This document shows positions 1 to 6,900 of a DNA stretch of 10,548 nt, piece after piece. Position 1 is the stretch's first letter; each line of letters begins with the position of its first letter. The DNA comes from Thermoplasmata archaeon (GTDB taxonomy: Archaea > Thermoplasmatota > Thermoplasmata > Lutacidiplasmatales > UBA184). A program made the position numbers and the translations under genes. Where the stretch lies: positions 1 to 10,548 of the forward strand of contig JASHWL010000128.1 of NCBI GenBank assembly GCA_030044105.1, written 5' to 3'. The notes under the pieces were generated by a model. The model was not told the origin of the DNA. It worked only from the letters and a program-made list of their open reading frames with translations, and did not search any database.

Positions 1-54
1 CCCCAGGGCCGCTGACGCCCCTCGCCCGCGCCCCGGCGGCGCACGAGGGTTCTC

Positions 55-60
55 ATACTA
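55..60 (+). promoter_or_regulatory. TATA-like box for the 82-456 gene
   Basis: The sequence ATACTA is an A/T island in very GC-rich DNA. Its centre lies about 25 bases before the ATG at 82, the spacing expected when an archaeal TATA box directs transcription to begin at or next to the start codon (a leaderless mRNA). No Shine-Dalgarno-like purine run lies between. This is a position and composition argument only. Confidence 0.4.
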
Positions 61-81
61 GGACTTCGCAGCTAGGTCAGT

Positions 82-456
82 ATGCCGACCGACACTCCCT
101 CGGCCCCGCCCCCTCCGCCGCCCGGCTATCCGACCGCGCCGCCTCCGGGGTACGCTCCGGCACCCATGGCCGGCGGCTGGTCCCCGAACGCGCCCCCGTA
201 CCGCGGGCCGCTGCTGCCCCCGTGGCTGACCTTCGGGGCGATCCTGATCCTGGTGGGCGCGCTGCTCTTCTTCGTGGGGTACCTGGTCGACCTGATCGGG
301 ACCGCGTCGTACTTCAACTCGACCGCGGCGAACGCGGCCGCGAACTACGCGGCCAGCATGGAGACCGCCGACGCGCTCATCGGCGTGGGCGTGCTCATCG
401 CGGCGCTCGGCTGCATCTTCCATCAGATGAGCGTCCACCGACGCTCGGGCCACTAG
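82..456 (+). CDS. Pro-rich small membrane protein, two TM helices, unknown function
   Basis: A protein of 124 residues that I do not recognise as a named family. Residues 8-46 are low-complexity and rich in Pro, Gly and Tyr (several PPPGY-type units), probably disordered and cytosolic. They are followed by a hydrophobic helix at about 48-70 and a second at about 97-115, joined by an Ala/Asn-rich external loop. The C-terminus is short and basic, with the run HRR. The ATG at 82 is preferred because a TATA-like patch sits about 25 bases upstream, suggesting leaderless expression. Short archaeal proteins with a Pro-rich tail and two helices are common hypotheticals, and the tail may be a protein-interaction surface. 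The gene converges on the SnoaL-like gene, and the two stop codons lie in one CTAG. A function cannot be assigned. Confidence 0.72.
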   Translation: MPTDTPSAPPPPPPGYPTAPPPGYAPAPMAGGWSPNAPPYRGPLLPPWLTFGAILILVGALLFFVGYLVDLIGTASYFNSTAANAAANYAASMETADALIGVGVLIAALGCIFHQMSVHRRSGH

Positions 457-908
457 GCGCTGGCCGGCCGGCTCGACGGCGCAGCCTCGTCGGGGCCCGC
501 GGCCGCGCGGCGCGCCCCCATCGCCCGCAGGGCCGGTTCCCGGTCGAGGTAGACCTGCCACTGGGCGATCTGGTGGTCCCGCACGACCACCCGCCAGGCC
601 GCGTGGGCCCGCCAGCGGTTCTCCGCCGGCAGGTGCTCGCCGACGGCGAACGTGCCGCTGGCGGTCCCGAACATCCCGACGACGCGACCGTTCTGGAACC
701 ACTCCTTGACGCCGAGGTGATAGTCCGGGAACGAGCGGAAGCACTCGGCCCAGACCGACCGGAGCCGGTCCCGACCGCGGACCTCGGATCCCTCGGCGTC
801 GATCATGAGGTGATCGTCGGTGAGGAGGGCCAGCACGCTCTCCAGGTCGTGCCGGTTGATCTCGTTGACGAACTTGAGCGCCACCCGAGCCGTGTCCGAC
901 TCGCTCAT
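453..908 (-). CDS. SnoaL-like / NTF2-fold protein
   Basis: A 151-residue protein of the SnoaL-like branch of the NTF2 fold (ketosteroid isomerase-like). Residues about 5-127 fit this cone-shaped alpha+beta fold: an N-terminal helix leads to N-R-H-D-L-E-S-V-L near 18-26, then D-D-H at 31-33, W-A-E-C-F-R-S-F-P-D at 53-62, and the closing strands with Q-W-Q-V-Y near 116-120. The last 25 residues are an Ala/Pro-rich tail. Family members include polyketide cyclases, isomerases, hydrolases and many proteins with no known reaction, so the substrate cannot be inferred. I chose the ATG at 908 because the domain starts right after it. An in-frame ATG at 950 would add 14 Pro/Gly-rich residues and cannot be excluded: it starts 10 bases from the methyltransferase stop, and an A/T-rich patch lies at about 965-974. 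The gene follows the methyltransferase on the same strand and may share its transcript. Confidence 0.85.
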   Translation of the reverse strand: MSESDTARVALKFVNEINRHDLESVLALLTDDHLMIDAEGSEVRGRDRLRSVWAECFRSFPDYHLGVKEWFQNGRVVGMFGTASGTFAVGEHLPAENRWRAHAAWRVVVRDHQIAQWQVYLDREPALRAMGARRAAAGPDEAAPSSRPASA

Positions 909-959
909 CGCCGAACCCCGGTCCCCGCCCGGCGGGGGTCCGACCGGCATGGTGTTCGG

Positions 960-1676
960 CTAGATTCTACTTTCTCGGGGGGTTTCGATACCCCCGGCGA
1001 GGGGCTCGGGCTCCCGGCCCCACTGGGCGAGGAAGAGGGCGTGCTCCGCGCCCTCCTCGGGGATGCGGTCCTTGCGGAGGACCCGGAACCCCAGCTGCTC
1101 GAGCCAGCGCTCGTACGTGCCGGCGTCCGCGTGGCTCCAGTACATCTTGGCGTTCGAGCCGAGCCAGCCCTCCTCGGTGCCGGTCCAGGCGTTCCAGCCG
1201 GTCGTCACGAGGAAGAGGCCCCCGGGCGTCAGCCACTGCGCGACCTTCTCGAGCAGGCCCCGCTGCTCGTCGAGCGGGACGTGGATCAGGGCGTACAGGC
1301 AGACCACGCCGCTGAACGCGTCGTGGGGGAGCGCGACGTCGGTCATGTCCGCGCGGAGGAAGCGCGCCTGCGGGACGAGGCGACGGGCGCGGGCGATCTG
1401 CACGTCCGAGATGTCGACGCCGGTCACCCGGAACCGCTCGGAGAGGAGGCGGGCGTCGGGGACCCCGCACCCGCAGCCGAGGTCGAGGACCTCGGCGCCG
1501 CGGCGCAGGCGGCGGAACATCGGCTCGAGCCACTCGCGGTGGTGCTGGAGCGTGTGCCCGAACGCGTCCGCGGGGGAACGCGGCGGTCGATAGATCGTCG
1601 AGACGCGGTTGAAGCCATCCCGGACGATCCACTTGGGATCATCCGTCGAATCCACGTGATGCGTAGGCGTGCGCAT
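960..1676 (-). CDS. Class I SAM-dependent methyltransferase, small-molecule type
   Basis: A 238-residue cytosolic methyltransferase with the Rossmann-like class I fold. Motif I, VLDLGCGCG at 63-71, binds S-adenosylmethionine. The acidic residue that holds the ribose is in GVDIS at 86-90. A-D-M at 109-111 contacts the adenine. F-S-G-V-V-C-L at 121-127 is the motif IV region, and L-T-P-G-G-L-F-L-V at 149-157 is motif VI. The N-terminal 50 residues form a helical cap, with Y29-R-P-P-R probably in the lid. The segment G-W-N-A-W-T-G at 160-166 and a Trp-rich stretch up to about 180 replace the usual substrate loop. This resembles the Methyltransf_11/25 group, which methylates metabolites and not nucleic acid, but the acceptor is unknown. 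The SnoaL-like gene lies just downstream on the same strand, a plausible functional partner. The start at 1676 is the first ATG that gives the complete domain. No strong promoter is visible before it. Confidence 0.87.
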   Translation of the reverse strand: MRTPTHHVDSTDDPKWIVRDGFNRVSTIYRPPRSPADAFGHTLQHHREWLEPMFRRLRRGAEVLDLGCGCGVPDARLLSERFRVTGVDISDVQIARARRLVPQARFLRADMTDVALPHDAFSGVVCLYALIHVPLDEQRGLLEKVAQWLTPGGLFLVTTGWNAWTGTEEGWLGSNAKMYWSHADAGTYERWLEQLGFRVLRKDRIPEEGAEHALFLAQWGREPEPLAGGIETPRESRI

Positions 1677-1868
1677 CCCTTATGGACCCTCGGTTCCGCG
1701 CAGCCGAACGACCCGGAGCGACCGGTCGTCCACCCGCGGGCCCCCCAGGTCGCTGCGGGCATGGGCCGACCGAGCGAACCCTCGACCGGTCCGGCTGCTT
1801 TCGGTCACGGACCTTAACTGCGTTCTCGGTTGATAGACCTCCGAAGCCATGGTCGCTGCGAGGAGCCC
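1677..1868. promoter_or_regulatory. Divergent intergenic region with two GACCGGTC palindromes
   Basis: This 192-base gap separates the methyltransferase (leftward) from the ABC exporter operon (rightward) and must hold both promoters. The palindrome GACCGGTC occurs at 1720-1727 and again at 1784-1791. The first copy extends to a 10-base palindrome, CGACCGGTCG, at 1719-1728. The copies are 64 bases apart, about six helical turns, as a repressor that binds two sites could use. A weak A/T-containing patch, CTTAAC at 1813-1818, is the best TATA candidate for the operon. A purine run, GAGGAG at 1859-1864, lies four bases before the ATG at 1869. The operator role is an inference, because palindromes of this kind arise easily in GC-rich DNA. 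Confidence 0.35.
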
Positions 1869-2585
1869 ATGAGCGCCGCCGCGCCGACCGCACCCGCGAC
1901 CGGCACCCCCGGCGAGCCGGTCGTCGTCGGGCGGGACGTCTGGAAGATCTACGGCCGGGGCGACACGGAGGTCACGGCCCTGCGCGCGATCAACATCACG
2001 ATCCCCCGCGGCGAGATGCTCGCCGTCATGGGCCCCAGCGGATCGGGTAAGACGACCTTCCTGAACTGCTTCAGCGGGCTCGACGACGTCAGCCGCGGCC
2101 AGATCCAGCTCGAGGGCGTCGACATCCAGTCGATGGACGACCGGACCAAGAGCGAGTACCGCGCGCGCCGGGTCGGGTTCGTGTTCCAATCGTACAACCT
2201 GCTGCCCGTGCTGAGCGCGGTCGAGAACGTCGAGATGCCGCTCCTCATCGCCGGGGTCCCGGGACGGGAGGCGCGCGAGCGCGCCCGGTCGATGCTCCGG
2301 GACCTCGGCCTCGGCGATCGCTTCGACCACAAGCCGTCCGAGCTCTCGGGCGGCCAGCAGCAGCGCGTATCCCTCGCCCGCGCGCTCGTCGGCCGGCCCG
2401 CGATCGTCTGGGCGGACGAGCCGACCGGCAACCTCGACGAGGAGGACTCCCGTCAGGTCACCGCCCTCCTCCGCCAGCTCAACCAGACCTATCGGCAGAC
2501 GATCGTGATCGTGACGCACGACCCGTCGGTCGCGAGCGCCTGCGACCGCACGGTCCGGATGCGGGACGGTCAGCTCGTGGAGTAG
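1869..2585 (+). CDS. ABC transporter ATP-binding protein, MacB/LolD type
   Basis: A complete 238-residue ATPase subunit that powers the permease encoded next. The order of motifs is canonical: Walker A GPSGSGKT at 55-62, Q-loop glutamine at 107 in FVFQSYNLLP, signature LSGGQ at 159-163, Walker B IVWADEP at 179-185 with catalytic Glu184, D-loop NLDEE at 188-192 and switch His217. The string ADEPTGNLD and the N-L-L-P after the Q-loop are hallmarks of the LolD/MacB/FtsE family, whose partners are FtsX-fold permeases. Residues 1-16 are a Pro/Ala-rich leader before the domain. I chose the ATG at 1869 over a TTG at 1830 in the same frame, because GAGGAG precedes it and the upstream extension has no domain content. 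Three bases separate its stop from the permease start. In bacteria this family extrudes peptides or lipoproteins or acts mechanically. The cargo here is unknown. Confidence 0.95.
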   Translation: MSAAAPTAPATGTPGEPVVVGRDVWKIYGRGDTEVTALRAINITIPRGEMLAVMGPSGSGKTTFLNCFSGLDDVSRGQIQLEGVDIQSMDDRTKSEYRARRVGFVFQSYNLLPVLSAVENVEMPLLIAGVPGREARERARSMLRDLGLGDRFDHKPSELSGGQQQRVSLARALVGRPAIVWADEPTGNLDEEDSRQVTALLRQLNQTYRQTIVIVTHDPSVASACDRTVRMRDGQLVE

Positions 2586-2588
2586 AGC

Positions 2589-5549
2589 ATGGCGCTCGGC
2601 GTCGTGGGCCTGCTGGTCCTGCTGCTCCTGATCGTCGTCGTCGTGGCGATCGTCCTGGCCCTCCGGCACCGGCTCGCGTTCAAGATCGGGATCCGCAACG
2701 TCGCCCGCGCCCGCGGCCGGACGGTCCTCCTCGTGCTGGGGCTCCTCGTCGCGACGATGATCGTCTCCGGGAGCCTCGTGGTGGGCGACACCGTCAACCA
2801 GGTCAGCGTCCACTACACGGTTCTCGCGGTCGGCTACAACGACGAGGTGATCGGGAACCAGTCGCCGTCGGGCGCCTATGTTCCGTTCCCGTACTCGGTC
2901 TACACGGACGTCGCGAGCGGGACCGCCGGGAACCCCGACATCGCCGGGATGGCCCCTGAGATCGTCGGGAGCATCTCCGTCTTCGATCGGACCTCGGGGG
3001 TGCCCCAGGCGAACCTCAACCTGGTCGGCGTCAACGCGAACCAGAGCACGCAGCTCGGCGACTTCGTCGCGAACAACGGCTCGGTGGTGGTCGGTCCCGC
3101 GCCCGGCGAGGTGATCCTCGACGACCTCGCCGCCTCCGAGATGAACGCGTCGACCGGGGACGAGCTCGTGCTCTACGGCGCCGGCGCCACGCCGATGGCG
3201 TCGGTGGTGCAGGCCGTCGTCCAGGACAACATCCGGGGCGCGTTCCCGACCGGGGGGCTCGGGAACTTCGGGAGCGTCTTCGTCGACCTCGCGACCGCCC
3301 AGCAGCTCACGAACCTCTCGGGCGCCATCAACTTCCTGTCCGTCACCAACGTCGGCGACCAGGCGAACCGGCTCGCGCTCGCGCCCGCGGTAAGCGCGAC
3401 GCTCAACGCGACCCTGATGAAGATCCCCGCCGCCGCGGGGTTGACGGTCGACCAGCTGCTGGTGAACTCGCTCGCGAGCGCGAGCTCCTCGGCGAGCTCG
3501 CTCACCGCGCTGTTCCTGGTCCTCGGCCTCTTCGCGATCGTCGCCGGGGCGCTGCTGATCGTCGGGATCTTCGTCCTGCTCGCCGAGGAGCGCAAGGGCG
3601 AGATGGGGGTGCTGCGCGCGATCGGGCTCAAGGGTCGCGAGCTCGTCTATTCCTTCTTCTTCGAGGGGATCGTCTACGCCGCGGGGAGCGCGCTCGCCGG
3701 CACGGCGCTCGGCGTCGGGGTCGGCTACGGTCTCGTCTACGCGTTCACCGCACTCTACCACGTCTCGGGGCTCCCCGGGAACGCGATCCTCGACTCGTTC
3801 ACGGTGACGAACGCCTCGCTGGTCGAGGCCTACGTCATCGGGTTCCTGCTGACGCTCGTGACGGTCGTGATCGCGAGCCGGCGGGCGAGCCGCCTCAACA
3901 TCGTGCGCGCGATCCGGGACATCCCCGAACCTCCGCCGACCCTGCGCGCGTACACGTTCCTCGCGTATCTCGGCGGCGCGGTGCTCGTCCTCGGCGCCCT
4001 GCTCTACGCCACCACCTACGCGGGAACGATCGACGATTCGTACCCCATCCTCGCCGGCGCGCTCATCATCCTCGGCGTCGCGCTGATCGCGTCCCGATTC
4101 GTGCGGAACCGCCTGGCCTTCTCGGCCGCCGGCGTCGCGCTGCTCGTGTGGGGCGGCTACCTGCCGCTCCGCCTCGCGCTCCTCGGAACGTCCCACGGGA
4201 TCTCGACCTTCGACGTCTTCGTGATCGGCCTCGTGCTGGTCGGCGGCGCGCTGCTCCTCTTCTCGTTCAACGCCTCCTCGATCGCGACCGCGCTGACCCG
4301 TCTCGCCGGTGGCCGCTCGCAGCAAGCGCCCGTGGCCTTGATCGCCCTCTCGTACCCGGCCCGCAAGACGTCGCGGACCGTGATCAGCCTCGCGATCTTC
4401 GCGCTCGTGATCTTCGTCCTGGTCGCGATCGCCGCGGTCGGCTCGACCGTGACCGCGAGCCTCAACAACACCCTCCAGGAAGAGTCCGGAGGGTACACGT
4501 TCGTCGCGTACTCCTCGACCCCGATCCCCAACCTCCCGACCCTGGTCGCCTCGAACGCGACCCTGGCGCCGTACTTCGATGCGGTCGTCCCGCTCGGATA
4601 CGCCGGCATGTATGTGGACGTGCCGGGATACGCCTACAACCCGTACTCGGACAGCGTGTACGTCGCGCCGGCGAACGCGTCGGCGGAAGCGAGCTTCTAC
4701 GACACCAACCAGTACACGTTCCAATCGACCCTGGGCGGGATGAGCGCCGCCGCGGTCATGGCCGAGCTCCGGACGACGCCGAACGTCGCGGTCGTCGACA
4801 ACACCTACTCGAGCGTGCCGACCAACCTCGCGGGCACGACGACGAGCCATCCGAAGGTCAACGCGGGCGGCTCGCTGACGATCATCAACCCGGCCAACGG
4901 CAACCGGACCTCGGTGACCGTCCTCGGGATCATGACGCAGGCGCTCGTGACCGGCGTGTTCGTCAGCCCGCCGACCGCCGCGGCCCTCGGCTCCTTCCCG
5001 GCCGAGCAGTTCTTCCTGAAGGTCCCGTCCGGCGCCTCGGCCAGCCGGGCCGCGCAGCTCGCCAAGACGGCGTTCTTCCCCTACGGCTTCGTCATCCTCG
5101 ACATCGCCGACCTGCTCGCCTCGTCGATCGCGCCGACCGAGGGGATCATCGGCCTCCTCCAGGTCTTCGTCGCGCTCGGGCTCGTGGTCGGCATCGCGGC
5201 GCTCGGCATCGTAGCCCTGCGTGCCGTCGTCGAGCGACGCCGCGAGATCGGGATGCTGCGGGCGAACGGGTTCACGCAGCGGATGGTGCTGCGCGCCTTC
5301 TTCCTCGAGTACACGTTCGTCACGCTCGTCGGCATCGGTATCGGCACGGCGCTGGGGCTGCTCGTCGTCTGGGATCGGACCCAGTCGCCGGCCGCCGCCG
5401 CGTCGGGCACGAGCGTCTTCGCGGCGCCGTGGCTCACGCTCGGGCTGATCCTGCTCCTCGCCTACGGCCTCGCGATGCTCGCCGTGGCCCAGCCGTCGCT
5501 GCGTGCGGCGCGCATGCCGCCCGCGGAGGCAGTCCGACCGACGGAGTGA
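2589..5549 (+). CDS. ABC transporter permease with two FtsX-type modules, 986 aa
   Basis: The membrane subunit paired with the preceding ATPase. About 13 hydrophobic helices are visible, near residues 3-25, 45-65, 306-331, 357-390, 413-430, 456-474, 485-502, 510-530, 543-560, 599-618, 853-876, 907-927 and 949-968. The first FtsX-type module (about 305-440) contains EERKGEMGVLRAIGLKGREL, and the second (about 853-980) contains ERRREIGMLRANGFTQRMVL. These are the paired coupling segments expected to touch the ATPase. The C-terminus, AARMPPAEAVRPTE, matches the usual P-A-E-A ending of the family. Two large external domains lie at about 66-304 and 619-850. Both carry N-x-S/T sequons (e.g. NQST 151-154, NLSG 242-245, NATL 656-659, NNTL 626-629), consistent with surface glycosylation. 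One chain thus supplies both permease halves. Four extra helices between 456 and 560 are more than a minimal duplicated FtsX permease needs. Substrate unknown; peptide, lipid or lipoprotein export are all possible. Confidence 0.93.
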   Translation: MALGVVGLLVLLLLIVVVVAIVLALRHRLAFKIGIRNVARARGRTVLLVLGLLVATMIVSGSLVVGDTVNQVSVHYTVLAVGYNDEVIGNQSPSGAYVPFPYSVYTDVASGTAGNPDIAGMAPEIVGSISVFDRTSGVPQANLNLVGVNANQSTQLGDFVANNGSVVVGPAPGEVILDDLAASEMNASTGDELVLYGAGATPMASVVQAVVQDNIRGAFPTGGLGNFGSVFVDLATAQQLTNLSGAINFLSVTNVGDQANRLALAPAVSATLNATLMKIPAAAGLTVDQLLVNSLASASSSASSLTALFLVLGLFAIVAGALLIVGIFVLLAEERKGEMGVLRAIGLKGRELVYSFFFEGIVYAAGSALAGTALGVGVGYGLVYAFTALYHVSGLPGNAILDSFTVTNASLVEAYVIGFLLTLVTVVIASRRASRLNIVRAIRDIPEPPPTLRAYTFLAYLGGAVLVLGALLYATTYAGTIDDSYPILAGALIILGVALIASRFVRNRLAFSAAGVALLVWGGYLPLRLALLGTSHGISTFDVFVIGLVLVGGALLLFSFNASSIATALTRLAGGRSQQAPVALIALSYPARKTSRTVISLAIFALVIFVLVAIAAVGSTVTASLNNTLQEESGGYTFVAYSSTPIPNLPTLVASNATLAPYFDAVVPLGYAGMYVDVPGYAYNPYSDSVYVAPANASAEASFYDTNQYTFQSTLGGMSAAAVMAELRTTPNVAVVDNTYSSVPTNLAGTTTSHPKVNAGGSLTIINPANGNRTSVTVLGIMTQALVTGVFVSPPTAAALGSFPAEQFFLKVPSGASASRAAQLAKTAFFPYGFVILDIADLLASSIAPTEGIIGLLQVFVALGLVVGIAALGIVALRAVVERRREIGMLRANGFTQRMVLRAFFLEYTFVTLVGIGIGTALGLLVVWDRTQSPAAAASGTSVFAAPWLTLGLILLLAYGLAMLAVAQPSLRAARMPPAEAVRPTE

Positions 5550-5565
5550 GCGAGCGCGCGCCGCG

Positions 5566-6438
5566 CTAGCCGCCGGTGACGTCCTCGAGGAACTCGCGGA
5601 TCGTCCCGAGGAACTCCTTCGGCTGCTCCAGGATCATCCGGTGGCTGCTGCGCTGGAGCACGCGCAAGTGGGCCGGCTCGATCCGCTCCGCCATCTCGAT
5701 CGAGGGGTTCAGGAAGAAGTCGTACCGACCGACCACCACGAGGGCCGGCACTTCGATCTTCGAGTAGTAGCGGCGACCGTCCCACTTCGCGGCGGTCCCG
5801 TCGACCGCGAACTCGTCGCCCGAGCGCGTCATCATCGCCCGGTAGACGTCCGTCGACAGCTTCGTCGCCTTCCAGTCCGGCGAGGAGCCCCGGAAGAAAC
5901 GGGTCTGGAACGGGCTGAACACCTCCTCCGTCAGGCGCTGGTACTCGGGGGAGTCGAACGCCTTCGCCCGGGTGAGCTCCCGGATCAGCGCTCGGGTCTT
6001 CGGGGGCGCCAGGCCGAGGGCCATCCGGTTCGCGACCCGCACCTCCTCGGCGCTCCCGGCGGTCGCGCAGAGCAGCAGCGACGTGAGGCGTTCCTGCCTC
6101 CGGCTCGCGTACTCCAGGGCGACGAACCCGCCGGCCGAGTAGCCGAGGAGGTGGAGCTCGGTGATCTTGAGCGCCTTGCGGATCGCCTCGACGTCTTCGG
6201 CCATCGCGCCGATCGTGTACTCGCGGGCGACGCGGGGGCGCCAGCTATGGCCGACCCCCCGCGGGTTGAACAGGACGACCCGCAGGTGCGCGTTCGCGAG
6301 CTTCAGCAGACCCCGCAGGTAGTGGTACGTGAGGCCGGGGCCGCCCGGGTGGACCAGCAGCGTGGCCGGCCCCTTGCCCTGCGAGACGTACTCGAACCAC
6401 CGGCCTCCCGGGGTCCGTACGCGACGGATGCGGGCCAT
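5566..6438 (-). CDS. Alpha/beta hydrolase, proline iminopeptidase (S33) / tricorn factor F1-like
   Basis: A 290-residue cytosolic hydrolase of the alpha/beta fold. HPGGPG at 30-35 is the oxyanion-hole signature of S33 proline iminopeptidases, and N-P-R-G-V-G-H-S at 58-65 is the conserved turn after strand 4. GYSAG at 99-103 places the nucleophile at Ser101. GRYD gives Asp240, and S-S-H gives His266, completing the triad. The cap contains SPEYQRLTEE near 163-172 and D-E-F-A-V-D-G-T near 208-215, which resemble, from memory, the Thermoplasma tricorn-interacting factor F1 aminopeptidase (about 293 residues). In F1 a Glu follows the catalytic Asp and helps bind the peptide N-terminus; here that residue is Phe241, so aminopeptidase specificity is uncertain. 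Amino- or imino-peptidase is likely, another ester or amide hydrolase is possible. The ATG at 6438 has an A/T patch (GATTGATT, minus strand, about 6460-6467) at leaderless spacing. GGAGG at 6453-6457 lies 14 bases away, too far for a good ribosome site. Confidence 0.9.
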   Translation of the reverse strand: MARIRRVRTPGGRWFEYVSQGKGPATLLVHPGGPGLTYHYLRGLLKLANAHLRVVLFNPRGVGHSWRPRVAREYTIGAMAEDVEAIRKALKITELHLLGYSAGGFVALEYASRRQERLTSLLLCATAGSAEEVRVANRMALGLAPPKTRALIRELTRAKAFDSPEYQRLTEEVFSPFQTRFFRGSSPDWKATKLSTDVYRAMMTRSGDEFAVDGTAAKWDGRRYYSKIEVPALVVVGRYDFFLNPSIEMAERIEPAHLRVLQRSSHRMILEQPKEFLGTIREFLEDVTGG

Positions 6439-6490
6439 CGAACCGGTGCGTTCCTCCGAATCAATCGATGCTGCGGGCGACGGATCGGGA

Positions 6491-6564
6491 TGCGGGCACC
6501 GGGATTTGAACCCGGGTTATAGGCTTGGCAAGCCTATGTGATAACCAGACTACACTATGCCCGC
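6491..6564 (-). tRNA. tRNA-Gly (anticodon GCC)
   Basis: Read on the minus strand, the gene starts GCGGGCA at 6564 and its acceptor stem closes with TGCCCGC, leaving discriminator A at 6491. The D-arm carries TAGTCTGGTTAT with the conserved GG. The anticodon stem TAGGC / GCCTA frames the loop TTGCCAA, so the anticodon is GCC, decoding GGC and GGU. The T-arm is CCGGG, loop TTCAAAT, CCCGG. All stems are fully paired apart from normal flexibility in the D-arm. The 3' CCA is not encoded, so a CCA-adding enzyme is required. There is no intron. The T-loop has A57 and A58, the known targets of archaeal TrmI, whose likely gene is at 9097-9873. The hydrolase gene begins 52 bases downstream on the same strand. 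Confidence 0.97.
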
Positions 6565-6580
6565 TTTTCTCTGACGCCAC

Positions 6581-6590
6581 GGTTTATCAG
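6581..6590 (-). promoter_or_regulatory. Putative TATA box for tRNA-Gly
   Basis: On the minus strand the patch reads CTGATAAACC, centred about 21 bases upstream of the mature 5' end of the tRNA. It is the only A/T-rich stretch there besides the short run GAGAAAA that touches the gene. The position suits a promoter that starts transcription near the tRNA 5' end. No BRE-like purine run is evident. Confidence 0.4.
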
Positions 6591-6878
6591 GTTCCGGGAT
6601 GGAGGGCTCCTCGACGAGCGCGGCAGCGTCCGTCCGAAAGCCCGCAGCATCACGAACGGCCGCCGACATAGAGCGATGGTATAAGGACCACCGCTCCGAA
6701 CTGACGGCGAGGATACATCGGGTCCAACCCAACCTGTTCCGCGACGGATCTACGTCCCTTGGCATTCGACCCGGAGCCCAGTCTAAAGCGTCTCCCGCCG
6801 CCGAGCATGGCGCAGCTTGCAAGGGGAGACTGTCAGGGAGATGCAGGATTGGCGTGAATCGCTGCACTCGTCGCTACG

Positions 6879-6900
6879 ACGGGGCTCAGGTGTGCCCCGT
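6879..6900 (+). repeat. Perfect 7-bp hairpin in an untranslated gap
   Basis: The arms ACGGGGC (6879-6885) and GCCCCGT (6894-6900) pair perfectly across the 8-base loop TCAGGTGT. The sequence after it is TACTGC, not a T-run, so it does not look like an archaeal or bacterial terminator. It may be part of a small RNA, or chance. Confidence 0.45.

Noticed and set aside
909..950. N-terminal extension of the SnoaL-like protein from ATG 950
   Set aside because: The added 14 residues are Pro/Gly-rich and outside the fold. The DNA there is a GC-rich near-palindrome (about 922-939). Not fully excluded because of the A/T patch at about 965-974.
222..1817. Open plus-strand frame of 531 codons across the methyltransferase and SnoaL genes
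   Set aside because: No domain, Arg/Gly/Pro/Ala-rich, and it runs antisense to two recognisable families and into the divergent promoter.
1830..1868. TTG start for the ABC ATPase
   Set aside because: It adds 13 residues without domain content, while the ATG at 1869 has a purine-rich site in front of it.
1680..4850. Open minus-strand frame of 1056 codons antisense to the ABC operon
   Set aside because: Its composition is almost entirely Arg, Asp, Glu, Gly, Val and His, the typical mirror of GC-rich codons. The opposite strand encodes two complete, motif-bearing proteins.
4148..5569. Second plus-strand frame of 473 codons inside the permease gene
   Set aside because: It is an alternative frame of the permease with an Arg-rich, structureless product.
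6491..6564. Intron in the tRNA or an att-type direct repeat of its 3' end
   Set aside because: The cloverleaf is continuous without an insert, and no second copy of the T-arm/acceptor sequence was seen up to 9096.
6550..6867. 105-codon minus-strand frame overlapping the tRNA 5' part
   Set aside because: It runs into a certain tRNA gene and has no protein-like features.
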